Shown here: piece by piece, positions 1 to 7,400 of the stretch
Numbering within the stretch: the first letter of the stretch is position 1
How the letters are laid out: the number at the start of each line of letters is the position of its first letter
Assembly: GCA_041397765.1 (NCBI GenBank)
Contig: JAWKWA010000005.1
Coordinates: forward strand, 62,001-126,000
DNA: 64,000 bases
Source of the DNA: JAWKWA01 sp041397765
GTDB lineage: Bacteria; Pseudomonadota; Alphaproteobacteria; Rhizobiales; Hyphomicrobiaceae
Reading direction: 5' to 3'
The notes under the pieces: generated by a model
Seen by the model: the letters and a program-made list of their open reading frames with translations, nothing else
What the model was told of the DNA's origin: nothing
The model's database searches: none
Position numbers and translations under genes: made by a program

Positions 1-139
1 TACGCCACAGATCCTCCGGCGAGGGCCGTACCTCCAATTCACCTTCGGCGAGCCCCTCGAAATAGTCGATGATCTCGGTGAGAAGCCGATGAAGCGCGCT
101 GCGGTCGGCGGGCACCGCAGGGCGGATGACGAGCGTCAC
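1..139 (-). CDS. GNAT N-acetyltransferase, N-terminal part only
   Basis: Only the first 46 codons are inside the window; the rest lies beyond position 1. The reading frame starts at GTG (139-137), which overlaps the TGA of the upstream gene as GTGA, so the pair is probably translationally coupled. The translated start (MTLVIRPAVPADRSALHRLL) is the usual first strand and helix of a GNAT fold, with an R-x-A-x-x-x-D motif like the neighbouring acetyltransferase. The acceptor substrate cannot be told. The family assignment rests on this N-terminal pattern and the coupling to another GNAT. Confidence 0.6.
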   Translation of the reverse strand, partial: MTLVIRPAVPADRSALHRLLTEIIDYFEGLAEGELEVRPSPEDLWR

Positions 140-636
140 GGGCCAGCCTCCTCGCCCGCGTCGACCGCGAGCGTCATCAGGATCTCCTCCTCGTAGACCC
201 GCCCGCCGATCCGGTCATAGAAGGCCTGGGCGGCAGTGTTCTTCCGCCAGACCGTCCAGTTGACCTGTTCTGCCCCCCGCGCCGCCGCGATCTCGCGCGC
301 CCGCGCCATCAATGCCCGGCCGACGCCGCCGCCACGATGAGCGGCTGCCACATAGAGATCGCCGACGAAGAGAGCGGGTGCGACGCCCTCCATCGACAGG
401 CCCCAGAAATAGGTGAGATAGCCGGCGGGCTCCGCAAGGCCGGCCCCGGCGGCTTCGGCGACGAGGATTGTCGCGAAGGCATCGGGACCGAAGGCGAAAC
501 CGTCGATGCGCGCGATTGCCTCCGCGCTCACCTCCTCCGGCTCGTCGATGGCGTTCAGATGCTCGGCGAAGTCCCGCATCATCGCATGGACGGCCGGCAG
601 ATCCTCCGCCCTCGCCTGCCGGATCGCCACGCTCAT
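136..636 (-). CDS. GNAT family N-acetyltransferase
   Basis: This 166-residue protein has the length and pattern of a single-domain GNAT enzyme that moves the acetyl group of acetyl-CoA to an amine. The CoA pyrophosphate loop is RGGGVGRA at residues 101-108, preceded by the strand LFVGDLYV. The C-terminal N-x-x-A-x-x-F-Y-x-x-x-G signature is at 133-144. The ATG (636-634) overlaps the stop of the upstream DUF1638 gene as ATGA, and its own stop overlaps the GTG of the next GNAT. The three genes therefore form a tightly coupled minus-strand operon. The substrate is unknown. Confidence 0.85.
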   Translation of the reverse strand: MSVAIRQARAEDLPAVHAMMRDFAEHLNAIDEPEEVSAEAIARIDGFAFGPDAFATILVAEAAGAGLAEPAGYLTYFWGLSMEGVAPALFVGDLYVAAAHRGGGVGRALMARAREIAAARGAEQVNWTVWRKNTAAQAFYDRIGGRVYEEEILMTLAVDAGEEAGP

Positions 637-1310
637 GGCGCCATCGCCCCGCCCGCCGCTGCCATGAAGGTCCCGAGCTCGCCATACCCCGTCAGCCGGC
701 GCTCATAGAGAAGGCCGAGCCGCGCCGCCGCCTCGCGCGCCCGCGCGTCGAGGGCCGGATCGTCGGTCTGCGCCAGATAGACGATCTTCGTGTAGTTGCC
801 GAACATCATCTCCGCCATGCCCGGCCGGTCGAGGCGGTAATAGTCGAAGATCAGCTTGTCGAAATGGCGGGCGAGATAGTCGGTGAGGAAGAAGGCGGTG
901 AGGTCCTCCCCCTCGGCCTTGGCCGCGAAGGCGGCATTGCCGGCGAGGAATGCGTAGCAATGCGGCCCCTCGATGCGTGCGACGCCCTCCTCGGCGATCA
1001 CCCGGTCGAGCTCCCCGCCCGTGCCGCAATCGCCATAGGCGACGAGGATCCTGCCGTATCGGCCCTTTGCCGCGCGGATCCGGTCGCGCACGCCTCCCGG
1101 AATCCGCTCCGGCGTGTTGTGCCAGATCGCCGGCAGGCACTGCACGTCGAGATGCCGCCAGCGGTTCAGCTCGATGAGGTCGACGATCTCGCGCGCGAGC
1201 GCGCCGCAGGCGATGACGAGCGTGGAGCCCTCACCGCGCCGGAACTCGTAGGCATCGCCCGGCAGGAGGCCGGCCGATGCCTGCTCGGTGCTCTTTGAGT
1301 TGTTCGCCAT
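633..1310 (-). CDS. DUF1638 domain protein
   Basis: This 225-residue soluble protein matches the DUF1638 pattern as I know it. An N-terminal strand with a Cys (LVIACGAL, about 31-38) is followed by the hallmark YGDCGTGG at 92-99 and a second Cys in GPHCYAFL (about 115-122). The Cys positions would allow metal or corrinoid-type chemistry; the family is known from methanogen methylamine loci and from rhizobia, but its reaction is not established. It is the first gene of an operon whose next two genes are GNAT acetyltransferases joined by stop/start overlaps. No signal peptide or membrane segment is seen. Confidence 0.75.
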   Translation of the reverse strand: MANNSKSTEQASAGLLPGDAYEFRRGEGSTLVIACGALAREIVDLIELNRWRHLDVQCLPAIWHNTPERIPGGVRDRIRAAKGRYGRILVAYGDCGTGGELDRVIAEEGVARIEGPHCYAFLAGNAAFAAKAEGEDLTAFFLTDYLARHFDKLIFDYYRLDRPGMAEMMFGNYTKIVYLAQTDDPALDARAREAAARLGLLYERRLTGYGELGTFMAAAGGAMAP

Positions 1311-1348
1311 GACGGCCCTATAGCACGGGCGCCATCATGGCGGGACGC

Positions 1349-1858
1349 CTATCGCGTGAAGGTCGCCTTCACCCGCCGCGACACCAGCATATAGGGAATC
1401 CAGATCGCGGCGCCGACGAGGCTGCGGGCGATCTCCTTGGCCGTGTCGGGATCGAAGGCCGCCTCGGAGAGAAGCATGCCGCCGACCAGCGCATCGCCGA
1501 CCAGGACGACAATGGAGGCGACGGCGAGCGCGATGTAGAGCTTGGGGAACACGCGGCGCCTCGTGAAGAACATCACGATCAGCACCAGCGCGGCGGCGAG
1601 CAACATCGCATTGAGCACCGTCTCGACGACGATCAACTCGGCGAGATAGGGCACATAGGTCGACGAACTCGTGTCGTTGAGCGCCTGCCAGGTCACGCCG
1701 TCGAAATAGACTGTCTGGTAGAGCGGCCAGAACTGCATGACCATGCGGATCGGCGAGAAAATGAGGCCGATCGCAACGAGAAGCAGCCAGCCGCCGATGC
1801 CGGCGAGGTTGCTGTCGTCGATGGTCCTGTCGGTGCTCACCGTCGTATCGATTGCCAT
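1349..1858 (-). CDS. DUF2569-like integral membrane protein
   Basis: The 169-residue product has the GGWLLL motif near residue 24 that opens DUF2569 proteins. It has about four hydrophobic segments: GGWLLLVAIGLI, the LIVVETVLNAMLLAAALVLI stretch, LYIALAVASIVVLVG and the C-terminal LVGAAIWIPYML. The ATG at 1858 is chosen because AAGGA lies 8 nt upstream and family similarity begins here; an upstream in-frame ATG would add an unsupported 44-residue low-complexity leader. The function of the family is unknown. The 276 bp between this start and position 2134 contain no gene I can support. Confidence 0.7.
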   Translation of the reverse strand: MAIDTTVSTDRTIDDSNLAGIGGWLLLVAIGLIFSPIRMVMQFWPLYQTVYFDGVTWQALNDTSSSTYVPYLAELIVVETVLNAMLLAAALVLIVMFFTRRRVFPKLYIALAVASIVVLVGDALVGGMLLSEAAFDPDTAKEIARSLVGAAIWIPYMLVSRRVKATFTR

Positions 1859-2134
1859 GATCGTGTCCTTCCGCGGGCTTTCGCCCCCGGCCGTTCCGGA
1901 GGCTGTTGCTGGCGGTGATGTGGCGATTGGGCGAGCTCTCTCAAGGCGACCTGTTCCCTGGGGCACGGCAATCGGATCGCCAGGGAGCAATGCGGATCTC
2001 CTCGGCGCGCGGACGCGCGGCCCATGGTGCCCGGCATGGGAGTTCCGATGCGTTGCGCCAACCGCCCCGGCCCGCCCGCTTCCGCTGCGGCAATCGCCCC
2101 TCCCCCGCCACGCGCGGGGTCGCTCTCGCCCGCC

Positions 2135-3190
2135 TCAGCCCGCCGTCCTCGCCAGCCGCGCCATGTCCGCCGCGAACCGGTCGATGGTCTCCGCCGTCAT
2201 GTCGAAGCCGCACATCAGCCGGCAGCGGCGCTTGCCATCGAGCGTGTAGAAGCGCCAGCCGGCCTCGCGCAGCGCCGCCTGGAGCCCGGGCGCCATCTCG
2301 ACGAAGAGTGCGTTCGCCTCGACCGTCTGCATGATCGTCACCGCCTCGATCTCCCGCAGATGGCCGGCGAGCCGCGCCGCCATGGCATTGGCGTGCCGTG
2401 CGTTCCTCAGCCAGAGGTCGTCTTTCAGCAGCGCCAGCCAGGGCGCCGTCAGGTGCCGCATCTTGGAGGCGAGGTGGCCGGTATGCATCTGGTGGCGGTC
2501 GAAATCCTCCGCGAGTGCCGGATCGAAGAACACCACCGCCTCGCCCGCCGACAGGCCGTTCTTGGTGCCCCCGAACGAGAGCACGTCGACCCCGGCCTGC
2601 CATGTCATCTGGGCAGGCGTCGCCCCGGTGGCGGCGATGGCATTGGCGAAGCGCGCGCCGTCCATGTGCACCTTCAGTCCCGCGGCCTTCGCTGTGGCGG
2701 CGAGTGACGAGACCTCGTCCACCTGATAGACGGTGCCTTCCTCGGTCGTATTGGTGAGGGAGAGGACGCGCGGCCGCTGGGCCCGCATGTCGGGAATGAG
2801 CGCGAGATGACGTTCGAGGCCGGCAAGCGTGATCCGTCCGTCCGCCTCGTCCGTCGTCAGCAGGCGCGCCCCGCCCGACAGGAACTCGACCGAGCCGCAC
2901 TCGTCGACCGCGATATGGGCATTGCGGTGGCACACGACCGCCTCGCTCGGGCGCAGGAGGTGCGAGATGGCGAGCCCGTTCGCCGCCGAGCCGGTGAAGA
3001 CGAGGAAGGTCCGGCATTCGCGCCCGAACAACTCCGACATCCGCGCCGACAGGTCGGCCGAGAAGCGGTCGGCGCCATAGGCCGGCTCGTGACCGGTCGC
3101 GTTCGCCGCGATCAGCGCCTCGAGCGCCTCCGGACACAGCCCTGCATTGTTGTCGGAGGCGAACTGCTGGCGGCTGGGCGCGCTTGACAT
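2135..3190 (-). CDS. ltaE: Low-specificity L-threonine aldolase
   Basis: The 351-residue protein is a fold-type I PLP enzyme that cleaves L-threonine or allo-threonine to glycine and acetaldehyde. Visible hallmarks are FASDN at 10-14, the PLP phosphate-binding FTGSAAN at 65-71, HMDGARFANA at 175-184 (Asp for the pyridine nitrogen) and the Schiff-base lysine in SFGGTKNG (Lys about 210). Length fits the family. The ATG at 3190 starts the conserved region; an upstream in-frame start would add 14 residues of no family similarity. It faces the EamA exporter gene divergently, which could export amino acids, but this link is inference. Confidence 0.9.
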   Translation of the reverse strand: MSSAPSRQQFASDNNAGLCPEALEALIAANATGHEPAYGADRFSADLSARMSELFGRECRTFLVFTGSAANGLAISHLLRPSEAVVCHRNAHIAVDECGSVEFLSGGARLLTTDEADGRITLAGLERHLALIPDMRAQRPRVLSLTNTTEEGTVYQVDEVSSLAATAKAAGLKVHMDGARFANAIAATGATPAQMTWQAGVDVLSFGGTKNGLSAGEAVVFFDPALAEDFDRHQMHTGHLASKMRHLTAPWLALLKDDLWLRNARHANAMAARLAGHLREIEAVTIMQTVEANALFVEMAPGLQAALREAGWRFYTLDGKRRCRLMCGFDMTAETIDRFAADMARLARTAG

Positions 3191-3359
3191 GGCGGGTTCC
3201 TCGATCAGGGTGGACGGCGGGGCCGGCCCCATGGGACCGGGCCCTGATGAGCATGCGCCGGCCGGGAGCCGGTCGCGCGCCGCCGGCAGTCGAGCCCCGG
3301 CAGCGGCTTGGAGTCAATGCCCGGCCTCGGCGATGGCCGGCCGGTGAAGGGGCGAGCCT

Positions 3360-4310
3360 TTGAGCATCGATGAGGACGAGGTCGAGGGCGGAGTGGAGCG
3401 GCTGGCGGCGACCGGCCGGCCGCAAGGCGGGCGAGCCCTTCCCGCATTCGCCGAGGCGGCCCTGTGGATGCTCGGGGCCATGGCCTCCTTCATGGTGCTC
3501 GCGGTCTCGGGCCGCGAGGCCTCCCACGCGGTCGGCGCCTTCGAGGTCATGCTGGTCCGCGCCATCGGCACCATCCTCGTCATCACGGCCGTGGCCGCCG
3601 CGACCGGCGGCATCGCGCGGGTCGTCCGCACCAACCGGCTCGGTCTCCACCTCGCGCGCAACGTCATCCATTTCGTCGGCCAATATCTCTGGCTGGTGGC
3701 GCTCGGCATGATCCCGCTCGCCCATCTCTTCGCCTTCGAGTTCACCGCGCCGATCTGGGTGGCGATCCTCGCCCCGATCCTGCTCGCCGAGCGCATGACG
3801 ATCGCGCGGGCAGGCGCGGCGGCGCTGGGCTTTCTCGGCATTCTCGTCGTCGCCCGGCCGTTCGGGGCGGCCGCGGGCGCCGGCCTCGATCCGGGCCTCC
3901 TCGTCGCACTCGGCAGCGCCGTCGGCTTCGCCCTGTCGACACTCGCGGTGAAACGGCTGTCGGCGACCGACAGTGCCCTCACCGTCGTCATGTATCAGGG
4001 CCTCCTGCAGGCGCCGATCAGCCTCGCCTTCGCCTATTCCTCGCTCACCATGCCGGACCCGAGGATCGCCTTCCATCTGGCGATGGTGACCTTGGCGAGC
4101 ATCACGGCCCACTATTCGATCACCCGCGCCTTCCGTCTCGCCGACGTGCTGCTCGTGATCCCGCTCGATTTCCTTCGCCTGCCGCTGATCGCCATCGTCG
4201 GCTGGCTGGTCTATGCTGAGCCGCTCGATCCGCTGGTTTTTGTCGGTGGCGCCCTCATCATCGCGGGCAATCTGTGGAGCATCGGCTCCGAACGCCGCCG
4301 CCGGATCTGA
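3360..4310 (+). CDS. EamA (DMT superfamily) transporter
   Basis: The 316-residue protein has ten hydrophobic segments in two EamA repeats, beginning with LWMLGAMASFMVLAVSG and ending with VGGALIIAGNLWSIG, as in drug/metabolite exporters of the RhaT/YdcZ type. Members export amino acids, nucleosides or other small metabolites; the substrate cannot be read from sequence. The start is TTG, with GAAGGGG about 8-10 nt upstream; GTG at 3393 is an alternative that would remove 11 residues. It is divergent from threonine aldolase. Confidence 0.85.
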   Translation: MSIDEDEVEGGVERLAATGRPQGGRALPAFAEAALWMLGAMASFMVLAVSGREASHAVGAFEVMLVRAIGTILVITAVAAATGGIARVVRTNRLGLHLARNVIHFVGQYLWLVALGMIPLAHLFAFEFTAPIWVAILAPILLAERMTIARAGAAALGFLGILVVARPFGAAAGAGLDPGLLVALGSAVGFALSTLAVKRLSATDSALTVVMYQGLLQAPISLAFAYSSLTMPDPRIAFHLAMVTLASITAHYSITRAFRLADVLLVIPLDFLRLPLIAIVGWLVYAEPLDPLVFVGGALIIAGNLWSIGSERRRRI

Positions 4311-4390
4311 GTGCGGCCAGCAGGCAGGCGTCGTTATGCGCCCGCCCGGGCCGATGGTTTCGTCCAATCCGGCAGTGAGAGGGGAAGGCC

Positions 4391-4702
4391 ATGGCAGCGC
4401 AGTCGCTGGTCGTCTACTTCACCTATGGGTCGCGGGATCTCGAGGCGCTGTTCGCCCTCGAGGAGAAGCTGAACGAGGCCATCGATGCGGCCGGCGTCGG
4501 CGAGTTCGCCGGCGACGAGGTCTCGGTCGACGGAACCGACGCCTACCTGTTCTTCTGCGGCCCCGATGCCCGTGGGCTATTCGATGTCGTCGGCCCGATT
4601 CTCGAGCAGGTGCCCTTCATGCGTGGTGCCGAGGCGCTGCTACGCTATGGCGATCTCGACGATGGCGATGTCGAGGAGGACCTCGTCATCATCGGAAGCT
4701 GA
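4391..4702 (+). CDS. Conserved small acidic protein, function unknown
   Basis: This 103-residue protein is strongly acidic and soluble. It has alternating strands and helices (VVYFTYG, LEEKLNEAIDAAG, AYLFFCGPDA, DLVIIGS) that suggest a ferredoxin-like alpha/beta fold. A strong ribosome binding site (GAGAGGGGAAGG) precedes the ATG. I recognise it only as a conserved hypothetical protein. It lies between an exporter and a TusA-like gene on the same strand, with a repeat element in between, so co-transcription with either is uncertain. Confidence 0.7.
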   Translation: MAAQSLVVYFTYGSRDLEALFALEEKLNEAIDAAGVGEFAGDEVSVDGTDAYLFFCGPDARGLFDVVGPILEQVPFMRGAEALLRYGDLDDGDVEEDLVIIGS

Positions 4703-4773
4703 GGGACCGCCCGCCCCGTCGCGGCGGACCGGCCAAGGGCCGCTTGCCTCGGTGCGGGCTGCTGTGCACCCTG

Positions 4774-4864
4774 AGAGCCTGATCGGTCGAGATGCGAGCG
4801 TCCGCGCGCGCATCGAGAGCGTGAATCAGACTCTCGAAGTAAAGAGCCTGATCGGTCGAGATGC
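4774..4864 (-). repeat. Dispersed ~63-bp repeat family 2 (one full unit plus partial)
   Basis: A complete unit occupies 4774-4835 and a truncated 22-bp copy (AGAGCCTGATCGGTCGAGAT at its start) occupies 4843-4864. Read on the minus strand the full unit runs from GAGAGTCTGATTCACG to CTCGACCGATCAGGCTCT and is nearly identical to the two units at 27327-27459. It lies in the noncoding gap between the small acidic protein and the TusA-like gene. No open frame is conserved across copies. Confidence 0.85.
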
Positions 4865-4929
4865 AGGCATGCGGCAGATGCGGGGCGCGGGTCCCACTCG
4901 CAGGGGATGAGGCGCGCCAAGGGGGAGCG

Positions 4930-5157
4930 ATGGCCGACATTGAACTCGACACCAGCGGGCTGACCTGCCCGCTCCCGGTGCTGAAGGCGAAGAAGGCGAT
5001 CCGCGACCTTGCCGCCGGCGGCACTCTCGCGGTCATCTCGACCGATCCCGGCTCGGTCGAGGATTTCGAGGTGTTCTGCGAGGTGACGGGCCATGTCCTG
5101 CTCGAGCAGACCGCCGCCGACGGCCGCTACCATTTTCTCATCAGGCGCAAGGACTGA
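4930..5157 (+). CDS. TusA-family sulfur carrier protein
   Basis: The 75-residue protein has the TusA/SirA hallmark CPLPVLKAKKA with the persulfide-carrying Cys at residue 13, followed by the short helix and ISTDPGSVEDF segment of the family. TusA proteins relay sulfur between desulfurases and acceptors such as the tRNA thiolation machinery or molybdenum-cofactor enzymes. The ATG at 4930 has AAGGGGGAG just upstream; a longer in-frame start overlaps the repeat element and is unlikely. The specific pathway is not indicated by neighbours. Confidence 0.85.
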   Translation: MADIELDTSGLTCPLPVLKAKKAIRDLAAGGTLAVISTDPGSVEDFEVFCEVTGHVLLEQTAADGRYHFLIRRKD

Positions 5158-5196
5158 TGCCAGCGAGCGAAGGCTCTCACTTTCGCGAGGTGGTAC

Positions 5197-5273
5197 GCGC
5201 GCGGGGTTGGTGGGGCGGCCGCGCGCAAACAAAGGATGAGCGCGCGGGGTTGGTGGGGCGGCCGCGCGCAAAC
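5197..5273. repeat. Two direct 34-bp GC-rich repeats with internal dyad
   Basis: The 34-bp sequence that begins GCGCGCGGGGTTGGTGGGGC and ends GGCCGCGCGCAAAC is present twice, at 5197-5230 and 5240-5273, without mismatch. Each copy can fold into a hairpin through GCGCGCGG and CCGCGCGC. The pair sits between two convergent genes (tusA-like and the small RTX gene), which suits a bidirectional transcription stop, though no T tract follows. The role is inference. Confidence 0.85.
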
Positions 5274-5293
5274 GAAGGAGATACCGGCGCGCC

Positions 5294-6001
5294 TCAGAGC
5301 ACGAAATCCGCGGCCCCGATCAGCGCCACGTCGATCTCGATGAAGAACATGCCGGTGCCGTAGTCGACCACTGTGCCGACGACACCGAGATCCTCTCCCT
5401 CGAACACCCTGAGGTCCGCGAAGTCGTCGATGCCCGTCACCGCCCGCAGATTGATGCGGTCGATGCCGTCCTGGAAATCGAGGATCTTGTCGAAATATTC
5501 GTCCGCGCTCGCCCCGCCGCCGCCGTTCTTGAATACGAAGACGTCCGCACCCGAGCCGCCATACATCCACTCCCCGCCATGGCCGCTGACCAGCCGGTCC
5601 TCGCCGCTGCCGCCCTTCAGGATCGAGCTGCCGACGATCCAGGGATTGCCGTTGCCCCCGATCAGCGTGTCGTCGCCCGCCTGGCCGTAGAGCCGGTTGT
5701 AGTCCTTGTCGGTGTCGCGCAGCAGATCGTCGCCCTCCCCGCCATAGATGCGGTCCGAGCCCCGCCCGCCATAGAGCCTGTCGTCGCCGTCCTCGCCCTT
5801 GATGAGGTCGTCGCCATTGCCGCCGCGTATGTAGTCGCGCCCGTCGCCACCGCGCAGCTTGTCGTCGCCGTCCCCGCCTTCGATCCGGTCGTTGCCGCGC
5901 TCGCCATAGATCCGGTCGTTGCCGTCGAGCCCGAAGATCTTGTCGCTGCGGTTCGTGCCGTGAATGCGGTCGGCGCGGTTGGTCCCGGTGATTCTTGCCA
6001 T
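5294..6001 (-). CDS. Small RTX calcium-binding protein
   Basis: The 235-residue protein starts MARITGTNRADRIHG and holds roughly ten RTX nonapeptides (G-G-x-G-x-D-x-x-x) between residues 20 and 150, of the form GGDGDDKLRGGDGRDYI. These bind calcium in a parallel beta-roll. A C-terminal domain follows with FVFKNGGGG and ILDFQDGIDRINL, typical of the end of type I secreted RTX proteins. No N-terminal signal peptide is present, which fits type I export. The N terminus resembles that of the large RTX protein at 16841, so the two are likely paralogous. No enzyme domain is visible and no exporter genes lie in the window. Confidence 0.85.
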   Translation of the reverse strand: MARITGTNRADRIHGTNRSDKIFGLDGNDRIYGERGNDRIEGGDGDDKLRGGDGRDYIRGGNGDDLIKGEDGDDRLYGGRGSDRIYGGEGDDLLRDTDKDYNRLYGQAGDDTLIGGNGNPWIVGSSILKGGSGEDRLVSGHGGEWMYGGSGADVFVFKNGGGGASADEYFDKILDFQDGIDRINLRAVTGIDDFADLRVFEGEDLGVVGTVVDYGTGMFFIEIDVALIGAADFVL

Positions 6002-6074
6002 TGGGGATCCTCCATCGATCGTCGAGCGGGGGATCATGCAGAATACGGACCAGTCGTCTGAATGCAACCCCGCG

Positions 6075-7232
6075 TCAGGCTGGCGGGAAGGCCGCGAAGC
6101 TGCGCGTGAAGCCGCCGGTCTTTTCGGCGATCCACTGCGCGAAATCGAAATTCGGCCGTTCCAGATGGCTGAGATGACCGGCCTTGGCCGTGCCCGCCGA
6201 CACGCCCTTGAAGACCCGCTCGGTGCAGCCACGATCCTCGACGTTCACATAGTCGAGCAGCCCCTTCAGCTTCTCGAAATTGGCCTTCGCGTCGTCGGCC
6301 CCGACGAACTCCGGCGCCATGCCGCCGCCGAAGATGATCGAGACCTGGCCGACGCCCTTGGGGTGGAGCGAGAGATACCAGAAATAGCCGGGCGTCAGCG
6401 TGATGAGCAGGCTCGGATAGATCGCCAGCAGGAAGGTGGTGCGCCGTCGGTCGCCGGTCATGCGCGTATTGGTCGGATGCGCGATCGCGATCTTCAGCGT
6501 CTCGTCCTTGAGGATGGTGTGATAGTTGAACGCCGGCCGGCCGGGCGGGCAGATCATCTCCTCGAGCTTCGACAGCCCGCCGATCGTGCCGGAATGGCAG
6601 ACCGGCAGGTGGTAGCTCTCCATGAAGTTCTCCGCGAGAATCTTCCAGTTGGTGTCCCAGACATGGGTCTCGCGGAAGGTCTCGACATAGTTCTCCATGC
6701 CGTAGTCGGCGATGAGGCCCTCGACCTCGGCAAGGCTTTCGGCGACCGGCGGGGCATCGGCGTTGAGGCTCACCATCACCCAGCCGAGCCATTCCTCGCA
6801 GCGGAATTTCGGCAGCCGGTAGCTGTCCTTGCAAAAGCCCGTGTTCAGCGTCATGGCCGGTGCGCCGCGCAAGCTGCCGTCGAGATTGTAGGTCCAGCCG
6901 TGATAGGGGCAGGTGATCGAGCCGCGATTGCCCTCGCCCTCGAGCAGCGTCGACATGCGGTGCAGGCAGACATTCGACATGGCCGAGAGCCGGCCGTCGC
7001 GATCGCGCATGACGACGACCGGCTGGCCGGCGAGATCGAAGGTCACGTAGTCGCCGGGCTTGGCGAGCGCGCTGGCGCGACCGATCGAGAACCATTCCCG
7101 GGCGAAGATGTCTTTGAGCTCGCGCTCGAGGAAATCGGGGCTCGTATAGACGCTGCGCGGCATGGCGTGCGCCTTCTCGAACGGCGCGCTCACATTCTCG
7201 ATCAGCTCGCGGACGGGCTCGATGAGGGTCAT
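6075..7232 (-). CDS. Rieske non-heme iron oxygenase, alpha subunit
   Basis: The 385-residue protein has an N-terminal Rieske [2Fe-2S] domain with C89-x-H91 and C108-x2-H111 (CPYHGW), then a catalytic domain with the mononuclear iron ligands in ENFMESYHLPVCH (His 208 and 213). Such enzymes hydroxylate rings or oxidatively remove N- or O-methyl groups with electrons from a separate reductase. No reductase gene is adjacent. The ATG at 7232 has GAGGAG about 9 nt upstream; a longer in-frame start would read through a repeat element. It is divergent from a LysR gene, the probable regulator. The substrate is unknown: betaine- or carnitine-type and N-methyl purine substrates are all possible. Confidence 0.85.
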   Translation of the reverse strand: MTLIEPVRELIENVSAPFEKAHAMPRSVYTSPDFLERELKDIFAREWFSIGRASALAKPGDYVTFDLAGQPVVVMRDRDGRLSAMSNVCLHRMSTLLEGEGNRGSITCPYHGWTYNLDGSLRGAPAMTLNTGFCKDSYRLPKFRCEEWLGWVMVSLNADAPPVAESLAEVEGLIADYGMENYVETFRETHVWDTNWKILAENFMESYHLPVCHSGTIGGLSKLEEMICPPGRPAFNYHTILKDETLKIAIAHPTNTRMTGDRRRTTFLLAIYPSLLITLTPGYFWYLSLHPKGVGQVSIIFGGGMAPEFVGADDAKANFEKLKGLLDYVNVEDRGCTERVFKGVSAGTAKAGHLSHLERPNFDFAQWIAEKTGGFTRSFAAFPPA

Positions 7233-7269
7233 CGCGGTGTCTCCTCGCAGCAGATAAAGGTCGTGACGT

Positions 7270-7321
7270 CCGACATTTGCTCGCGTGCTCGCGCGTCCCT
7301 GAAACGGGATGCAAATGTCGG
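7270..7321. repeat. Diverged module-B copy of the CTAG-flanked repeat
   Basis: CCGACATTTGC at 7270-7280 and its exact complement GCAAATGTCGG at 7311-7321 form an 11-bp stem. The loop shares CTGAAACGGGATGCAAATG with the loop side of the full copies at 29723 and 60344. The outer TGGTTC/GAACCA ends and the CTAG flanks are not preserved here. It lies between the Rieske gene and the lysR start, so it separates the likely operator from the Rieske start codon. Confidence 0.75.
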
Positions 7322-7359
7322 GATCCAACCCCTTGCGCATCCTAGCCGATCGCTTAAAA

Positions 7360-7386
7360 AAGAGAAAACTGGTTTATCCTTCTCTT
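7360..7386. promoter_or_regulatory. Inverted repeat, candidate LysR operator
   Basis: AAGAGAA at 7360-7366 and TTCTCTT at 7380-7386 are perfect complements separated by 13 bp, inside an AT-rich patch directly before the lysR start codon at 7401. The size and position fit an autoregulatory LysR-type recognition site controlling the divergent lysR/Rieske pair. No mapping evidence is available. Confidence 0.45.
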
Positions 7387-7400
7387 GAAGAACATTTTGC

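Noticed and set aside
1941..4367. An 808-codon minus-strand frame covering threonine aldolase and the exporter
   Set aside because: It crosses two clear genes in other frames and its product is repetitive and charged with no domain.
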